From: Deferribacteraceae bacterium
Lineage (GTDB): Bacteria > Chrysiogenota > Deferribacteres > Deferribacterales > JAISNW01
Assembly (NCBI GenBank): GCA_031285415.1
Contig: JAITWF010000114.1
Location: 1-9,787, forward strand
Direction: 5' to 3'
DNA: 9,787 nt
Positions 6,353 to 9,787 of this stretch are shown piece after piece. Under the pieces are notes generated by a model, which saw only the letters and a program-made list of their open reading frames with translations, did not search any database and was not told the DNA's origin. Numbering within the stretch: the stretch's first letter is position 1; the number at the start of each line of letters is the position of its first letter. The position numbers and the translations under genes are program-made.

Positions 6353-7181
6353 TTTTATTAAAATGCTCGCAACGGCGTCAAAAGGTGTGGGAACGCCCCA
6401 CGGAATAGGCGACGACGCAGTGAAATATGGCGATGGTGTTATCGCTAAAGATATTATGGTGGAGGGGGTTCACTTCACCTGTTTAGAGAGTCTGCAATCT
6501 ATAGTAAACCGTCTATTTATCTCCAATATAAGCGATATCGCCGCAGTAGGTGGGCTTGCAGGCGGATATAGCGCACTTCTGGCAGTTGCGATTCCTGATT
6601 ATGTCAATAAAGTAGAGCTTGCAGAGGCGATATGTGCGGCGGCAACTCGCTTTGATGTTGATATAATCGGCGGCGATACCACCTCTAGCAAGGGGGGGCT
6701 TTTTTTGAGCCTTACTATTATAGGTAAAGCTGGCAACTACTTTATCGGTAGAGATGGCGCAAAGGTGGGGGATAATGTCTATCTATCACGCCCAGTAGGG
6801 ATGGCTAAATATGAGCTGGAGCGGTTCGGCAGATATCAGCAGGAACGGTTGCCAGAGAGGCTGTTAGGGGAGGAGTTTGGTCGTACAGGAGAGGTTTCCG
6901 CCTGTATCGATATATCAGACGGACTCGGTAGAGATCTATCGCATATAGCATCGGCAAGCGGCGTGAAGATTATGATAGATAGAGAGCTACTTGTAAATTT
7001 GGGCAGGCAGACCCCGCCCCTACACATTGATTGCATAGTCTCCTCTGGCGAAGAGTATGCGCTCGCCTTTACATTAGATAAAGTTATCAATGGTGCATGC
7101 TTGATAGGCAAAGTCTGCTCTGGTAGCGGTGTTTGGTTGGATGATGTTGAGGTGTCAGATAGGGGATATGAGCATATCTGA
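6342..7181 (+). CDS. thiL: Thiamine-monophosphate kinase ThiL, short form
   Basis: ThiL phosphorylates thiamine monophosphate with ATP to give the cofactor thiamine diphosphate. The 279-residue product shows GIGDDA (21-26), DIMVEGVHF (37-45), NISDIAAVGG (62-71), GGDTTS (110-115), DISDGLGRDL (190-199) and SSGEEYALAF (234-243), the usual order of this PurM/ThiL-fold enzyme. It is shorter than the roughly 325 residues of E. coli ThiL. Most of the deficit lies between about 150 and 188, where the usual 'RHLRPxPR' segment is reduced, and at the C-terminus. The common GGEDYEL motif appears as SGEEYAL. The start overlaps the preceding gene by 11 bp, and the N-terminus MEFNFIKMLA aligns with the family start. 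A G7 run (6692-6698) adjoins a T7 run (6700-6706) in the coding sequence. No other thiamine gene is in the window. Confidence 0.93.
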   Translation: MEFNFIKMLATASKGVGTPHGIGDDAVKYGDGVIAKDIMVEGVHFTCLESLQSIVNRLFISNISDIAAVGGLAGGYSALLAVAIPDYVNKVELAEAICAAATRFDVDIIGGDTTSSKGGLFLSLTIIGKAGNYFIGRDGAKVGDNVYLSRPVGMAKYELERFGRYQQERLPERLLGEEFGRTGEVSACIDISDGLGRDLSHIASASGVKIMIDRELLVNLGRQTPPLHIDCIVSSGEEYALAFTLDKVINGACLIGKVCSGSGVWLDDVEVSDRGYEHI

Positions 7182-7182
7182 C

Positions 7183-7211
7183 TTGACAACGGCTAATATA
7201 TTGACTATAAT
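7183..7211 (+). promoter_or_regulatory. Consensus sigma-70 promoter of the hipBA-like module
   Basis: TTGACA at 7183-7188, a 17-bp spacer and TATAAT at 7206-7211 match the housekeeping promoter consensus exactly. The -35 begins one base after the thiL stop. Transcription should start near 7218, leaving a leader of about 12 nt that begins roughly at the AAAAGG ribosome-binding site (7217-7222), seven nucleotides before the ATG at 7230. A perfect unregulated promoter would be very strong, so repression through the overlapping direct repeat is expected. Confidence 0.9.
7191..7210 (+). promoter_or_regulatory. Candidate operator, direct repeat copy 1 (over the promoter)
   Basis: GGCTAATATATTGACTATAA occupies most of the -35/-10 spacer and five of the six -10 bases. 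An almost identical 20-mer (one mismatch) lies 41 bp downstream at 7232-7251. The distance is close to four helical turns, so two bound dimers would sit on the same DNA face. A regulator bound here would block RNA polymerase. That the neighbouring HTH protein binds it is inferred from the autoregulation typical of HipB-type antitoxins. Confidence 0.68.
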
Positions 7212-7229
7212 TGGGTAAAAGGTGCGGTT

Positions 7230-7490
7230 ATGGCTAATATATTAACTATAAATGAACAGATTGCATTCCAGATGAAGAGCAGGCGAAAGGAGGCTGGATT
7301 GTCGCAATCCGCTCTAGCAGCTCAATCTATAGTCAGCTTAGGTTCTTTAAAGCGGTTTGAGCGCACTGGCGAGATATCACTGGCGTCTCTTATCCGTATA
7401 TCAGTCGTTTTGGGCTATGAGGATGATTTCAGAAGGCTTTTCGTTCGCAGAAACTACCAATCTTTAGATGAGATAATCAATGAGAAATAA
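7230..7490 (+). CDS. XRE-family HTH regulator, HipB-like antitoxin
   Basis: This 86-residue protein carries one Cro/C1-type helix-turn-helix domain over about residues 8-63. The helix-turn-helix core is LSQSALAAQSIVSLGSLKRFERTGEISL. The SLGSLKRFERTGEISL wording is frequent in small regulators encoded directly upstream of HipA kinases. By family knowledge such proteins bind and restrain the HipA kinase and repress their own promoter. A short C-terminal tail (RRNYQSLDEIINEK) may mediate contact with the toxin. Its ATG has an AAAAGG site 7 nt upstream, and the coding sequence overlaps the hipA-like gene by 11 bp, so the antitoxin is translated first and the two are probably coupled. The promoter and repeats around its start are described separately. 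Confidence 0.85.
   Translation: MANILTINEQIAFQMKSRRKEAGLSQSALAAQSIVSLGSLKRFERTGEISLASLIRISVVLGYEDDFRRLFVRRNYQSLDEIINEK
7232..7251 (+). promoter_or_regulatory. Candidate operator, direct repeat copy 2 (over the antitoxin start codon)
   Basis: GGCTAATATATTAACTATAA begins at the last base of the hipB-like ATG and covers its next six codons. It differs from copy 1 by one base, which makes the internal TAATATATTA a perfect 10-bp palindrome. As it lies inside coding sequence, its near identity to copy 1 is not explained by coding constraint. Binding here would obstruct early elongation or cooperate with copy 1. Confidence 0.65.
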
Positions 7491-8565
7491 AGTCATACAC
7501 GTGCTATACCATGGGCAGAGGGTAGGGAGAGTGGCGGAGACGTCTGATCGTCTTGCCGCCTTTGAGTACGATGAACAGTGGCTTGTAGATGGTTTCTCGA
7601 TCTCCCCATTCAAGCTGCCCCTTGAAAAAAAGGTCTTCATAGCAAAATCAACGCCTTTTAATGGCAACTTTGGCGTATTCATCGATAGTATGCCCGATGG
7701 GTGGGGTCGGCTCCTTGTCGATCGCATGTTGATTAAAAAGCGCATAAACCCAGCCGAGGTATCGATCCTTGATCGGCTTGCGATCGTGGGTAGCTCTGGC
7801 ATGGGGGCGTTGGAGTATCAGCCTGAGGAGTCGCTAGCAGACTTAGCAGTTTCAAGCGATCTGAATAGCCTCGCTAGGGAGGCAGAGGCGATCTTGAATG
7901 ACAAGTACGATGGCAATCTGGAGGAGCTTGTAAAGGCTGGCGGCTCCTCTGGCGGCGCACGCCCGAAGGTGCTTGTTAATATCGCTGGCGTTGATTGGCT
8001 TATCAAGTTTAGATCGGGTGAAGATCCTAAAAATGTTGGCAGAGAAGAGTATCGCTACTCAAAGATGGCGAGGCTTGCTGGGCTTGATATGCCAGAGACT
8101 CGTTTATTCGAGCGGAAGTTCTTTGGCGTAAAACGCTTTGATCGCAAGGCGGATGGCTCGAAGGTGCATATGCTGTCGGCTTCGGCACTTTTAGATGCTA
8201 GCCATAGGTTTCCCACTCTTGATTACACAGATTTGCTAAGGGGCGCACTGAATCTCACTCGTGACTATAGCGAGGTGGATAAACTCTTTCGTCTGATGTG
8301 TTTCAACGTATTTATTCATAATAGAGATGATCATGCAAAGAACTTCTCATTCCTGTACGATGATGGCAGATGGCAGGTGTCGCCAGCGTATGATCTCGTA
8401 TATGCCGCAGGGATGGGTGGCGAACATGCCACGACGATAGCAGGTGAGGGGAAGAATCCTACAGAGAAAGATATGTTGATGGTTGCTACTATGGTGGGGA
8501 TGAACCTTAGAGGGGCTAAGCGGATTATTGCAGAGGTGAAAGAGGCTGTGGCGAAAAGTAATTAA
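7480..8565 (+). CDS. HipA-family serine/threonine kinase toxin, compact form
   Basis: HipA kinases phosphorylate a translation factor (glutamyl-tRNA synthetase in E. coli) and so arrest growth; the target here is unknown. The 361-residue protein has a HipA N-terminal subdomain (1-115, with SISPFKLPL and the conserved MPDGWGRLL at 71-79) and then the kinase fold. The Gly-rich/activation stretch is GGSSGGARPK (154-163), where Ser156/Ser157 are candidate autophosphorylation sites. ATP-binding Lys176 is in WLIKF, catalytic Asp283 and Asn288 in RDDHAKNF, and metal-binding Asp305 in SPAYDLV. All catalytic residues are intact. E. coli HipA has 440 residues, so this belongs to a shorter branch with a reduced C-terminal region. 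It starts inside the antitoxin gene and lacks a clear ribosome-binding site, consistent with translational coupling. No terminator is evident between it and era. Confidence 0.9.
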   Translation: MRNKVIHVLYHGQRVGRVAETSDRLAAFEYDEQWLVDGFSISPFKLPLEKKVFIAKSTPFNGNFGVFIDSMPDGWGRLLVDRMLIKKRINPAEVSILDRLAIVGSSGMGALEYQPEESLADLAVSSDLNSLAREAEAILNDKYDGNLEELVKAGGSSGGARPKVLVNIAGVDWLIKFRSGEDPKNVGREEYRYSKMARLAGLDMPETRLFERKFFGVKRFDRKADGSKVHMLSASALLDASHRFPTLDYTDLLRGALNLTRDYSEVDKLFRLMCFNVFIHNRDDHAKNFSFLYDDGRWQVSPAYDLVYAAGMGGEHATTIAGEGKNPTEKDMLMVATMVGMNLRGAKRIIAEVKEAVAKSN

Positions 8566-8607
8566 AAACACTTGCTATTTTTCTCTAGATCGTAGAAAGT
8601 CTTATCT

Positions 8608-9498
8608 ATGAGTAGTCAAACATTTAAATGCGGATTAGTTGCACTGGCAGGGTTACCGAATGCAGGTAAATCGACCCTCCTGAACGCCCTATTGGGTGAG
8701 AAGGTCTCGATCACATCGGGGAAACCTCAGACCACACGCAACGCAATCCATGGAATCAAAACGACCGACAGCCACCAGATTATCTTCGTCGACACCCCCG
8801 GATACCACGCTGGTAGAGGGAAGCTGAACCGTGCAATGGTGCAGCAGGCAGAGGAGGTTATCCTTTCGGTGGATCTTGTGTGTATCTTAGCCGACCCTAC
8901 AGAGCGAGGCGGAGCAATGTTTCAAGGGCTTTTAGATAAAGCTAAAGAGAGCGGTGCGCCGATGATCCTCGTCCTTACCAAGGCGGATAATCGTAGCAAA
9001 GAGGATCTCTATAAAGCGGCGGAAAGGCTCTCGAAGATGGCGGATTTTAAAGAGATTATCCCTACATCGGCGAAGCAGAGGCTAAACCTTGAGAAGCTCG
9101 AGGAGCTGATTGCGGCGGAGCTTCCAGAGGCGCAGGCGGTGTACGATAGCGAAGAGATCACCACACAGCCAGAGCATTTCCTTATAGCAGAGTTCATCCG
9201 TGAGCAGGCATTTGAGATGTTGCAGCAGGAGGTACCGTACGATATCCTTGTGGAGACCGAGAAGGTCGAGGATACCGCCGATGGCAAGATGAATATAATC
9301 GCCTCAATCATCGTCTCTCGTGATAGCCAGAAGGGGATCGTTATCGGCAAAGGTGCCACAATGCTGAAAGAGATCGGCACGAAGGCTCGTAAAGATCTGG
9401 AGAAGTTCTTCGGCGTGAAGGTGCGCCTCGATCTCACCGTGAAGGTGCGTGAGGATTGGGCTACCAAAGATGAATACTTGAGAATCCAAGGGCTATAA
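8608..9498 (+). CDS. era: GTPase Era, 16S rRNA/30S maturation factor
   Basis: Era is an essential GTPase that binds the 3' end of 16S rRNA and assists small-subunit assembly. The 296-residue protein is full length. GTPase motifs are G1 GLPNAGKS (15-22), G2 region SGKPQTTRN (37-45), G3 DTPG (62-65), G4 TKAD (124-127) and G5 TSAK (153-156). The linker REQAFEMLQQEVPY (198-211) leads into a KH RNA-binding domain with GKGATMLKEIG (247-257). The first P-loop differs slightly from the common GRPNVGKS. The 42-bp gap after hipA-like contains TTGCTA (8572-8577) but no matching -10 at proper spacing, so the promoter is unresolved and readthrough from the toxin operon is possible. The start has only a weak GAAAG site upstream. 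The downstream gene begins at the very next base. Confidence 0.97.
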   Translation: MSSQTFKCGLVALAGLPNAGKSTLLNALLGEKVSITSGKPQTTRNAIHGIKTTDSHQIIFVDTPGYHAGRGKLNRAMVQQAEEVILSVDLVCILADPTERGGAMFQGLLDKAKESGAPMILVLTKADNRSKEDLYKAAERLSKMADFKEIIPTSAKQRLNLEKLEELIAAELPEAQAVYDSEEITTQPEHFLIAEFIREQAFEMLQQEVPYDILVETEKVEDTADGKMNIIASIIVSRDSQKGIVIGKGATMLKEIGTKARKDLEKFFGVKVRLDLTVKVREDWATKDEYLRIQGL

Positions 9499-9787
9499 AT
9501 GGAAAATGCATCTCTACGGGTAAAGCTTGAAAATGTTAAAAAGCTGATTCGACGCAACGCCCGTGGACCTATGTATAAAACTCTAAACAAGCTTCATCCA
9601 GCAGATATCGCCTTTATTATAAATCATTTACAGGACATAGATCGAAAGCGGATATGGGCATTTCTAAACGATCGGGCGAAGATCGGCGAGATCCTCCTTG
9701 CGATGGAGGACAACGATATAGTTGATCGTTTTCATGAGATGGAGCCGAAGATCGCTGGCGAAGTTATTATGGAGATGGAGAGCGATG
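9499..9787 (+). CDS. Partial CDS, MgtE N-terminal-domain protein (probable magnesium transporter)
   Basis: ATG at 9499 directly follows the era stop codon (TAAATG), and the frame is open for 96 codons to the window edge. The peptide includes LNKLHPADIAFIINHL (29-44) and then acidic, helical segments such as FLNDRAKIGEILLAME and FHEMEPKIAGEVIMEM. The LHPADIA motif followed by short helical repeats is the signature of the MgtE N-terminal superhelical domain. In Mg2+ channels of the MgtE family this cytosolic domain, with CBS domains, senses magnesium and gates the pore. Only the N-terminal domain is visible, so it could also be a soluble MgtE_N/CBS protein without the membrane part. The absence of a gap indicates co-transcription with era. 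Confidence 0.75.
   Translation, partial: MENASLRVKLENVKKLIRRNARGPMYKTLNKLHPADIAFIINHLQDIDRKRIWAFLNDRAKIGEILLAMEDNDIVDRFHEMEPKIAGEVIMEMESD

Noticed and set aside
7326..7340. Possible third half-site resembling the hipBA repeat (complement reads TGACTATAG)
   Set aside because: Only about eight bases match, on the opposite strand and within coding sequence; not enough to call an operator.
8566..8607. Possible era promoter or hipA terminator
   Set aside because: TTGCTA has no -10 at acceptable spacing, and no stem followed by a T-run is present, so neither is called.
9009..9590. Long minus-strand open frame (193 codons) across era
   Set aside because: It is antisense to an unambiguous era gene, Ser/Arg-rich with no recognisable motif, and is explained by the codon bias of the plus-strand gene.
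1..9787. CRISPR array, tRNA, rRNA, insertion sequence or prophage genes
   Set aside because: No regularly spaced repeats, cloverleaf sequences, rRNA segments, transposase or phage proteins were seen on either strand.

Overview
The window is mostly housekeeping genes from a Gram-negative (diderm) bacterium. LpxC (lipid A synthesis) and Lnt (lipoprotein N-acylation) both require an outer membrane. A well-formed sigma-54-type promoter indicates a lineage that uses RpoN. Base composition is moderate, with many ATA and GAT codons and dense GATC/GATA tetramers. Protein style and gene pairing fit a deep-branching diderm phylum such as Deferribacterota better than a well-known proteobacterium, but this is an impression and not a demonstrated assignment.

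Left arm (1-3475, all minus strand). Reading right to left, the order is a RhlB-like DEAD-box RNA helicase, lnt, tatA, and the first codons of a probable EcfT-type transporter subunit cut by the window edge. The genes are packed tightly: helicase stop and lnt start overlap as ATGA, lnt stop and tatA start abut as TAAATG, and the next start lies a few bases after the tatA stop. This looks like one transcript. A hairpin-rich repeat of about 100-120 bp lies in frame just after the lnt start codon and adds about 40 residues to the N-terminus.

Divergent control region (3476-3647). It holds a 10-bp perfect inverted repeat and a near-consensus sigma-54 promoter whose predicted start point falls on the lpxC start codon preferred by family alignment. 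The lpxC message may therefore be leaderless.

Middle operon (3648-7181, plus strand). lpxC, an LtaS-like membrane phosphotransferase of the alkaline phosphatase/sulfatase fold, and thiL (thiamine-monophosphate kinase) are joined by 4-bp and 11-bp overlaps.

Toxin-antitoxin island (7183-8565). A textbook sigma-70 promoter (TTGACA, 17 bp, TATAAT) drives a small XRE/HipB-like regulator and a compact HipA-family kinase. Two copies of a 20-bp direct repeat flank the transcription start, one over the promoter and one over the antitoxin start codon; they are the obvious candidate autoregulatory operators.

Right arm (8608-9787). era (ribosome-assembly GTPase) is followed with no gap by the start of a gene encoding an MgtE-type N-terminal domain, truncated by the window edge.

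No tRNA, rRNA, CRISPR array or transposase was found. No wholly new multi-gene system is evident. The best leads are the control regions of hipBA and lpxC and the repeat inside lnt. No gene-free stretch exceeds 300 bases.
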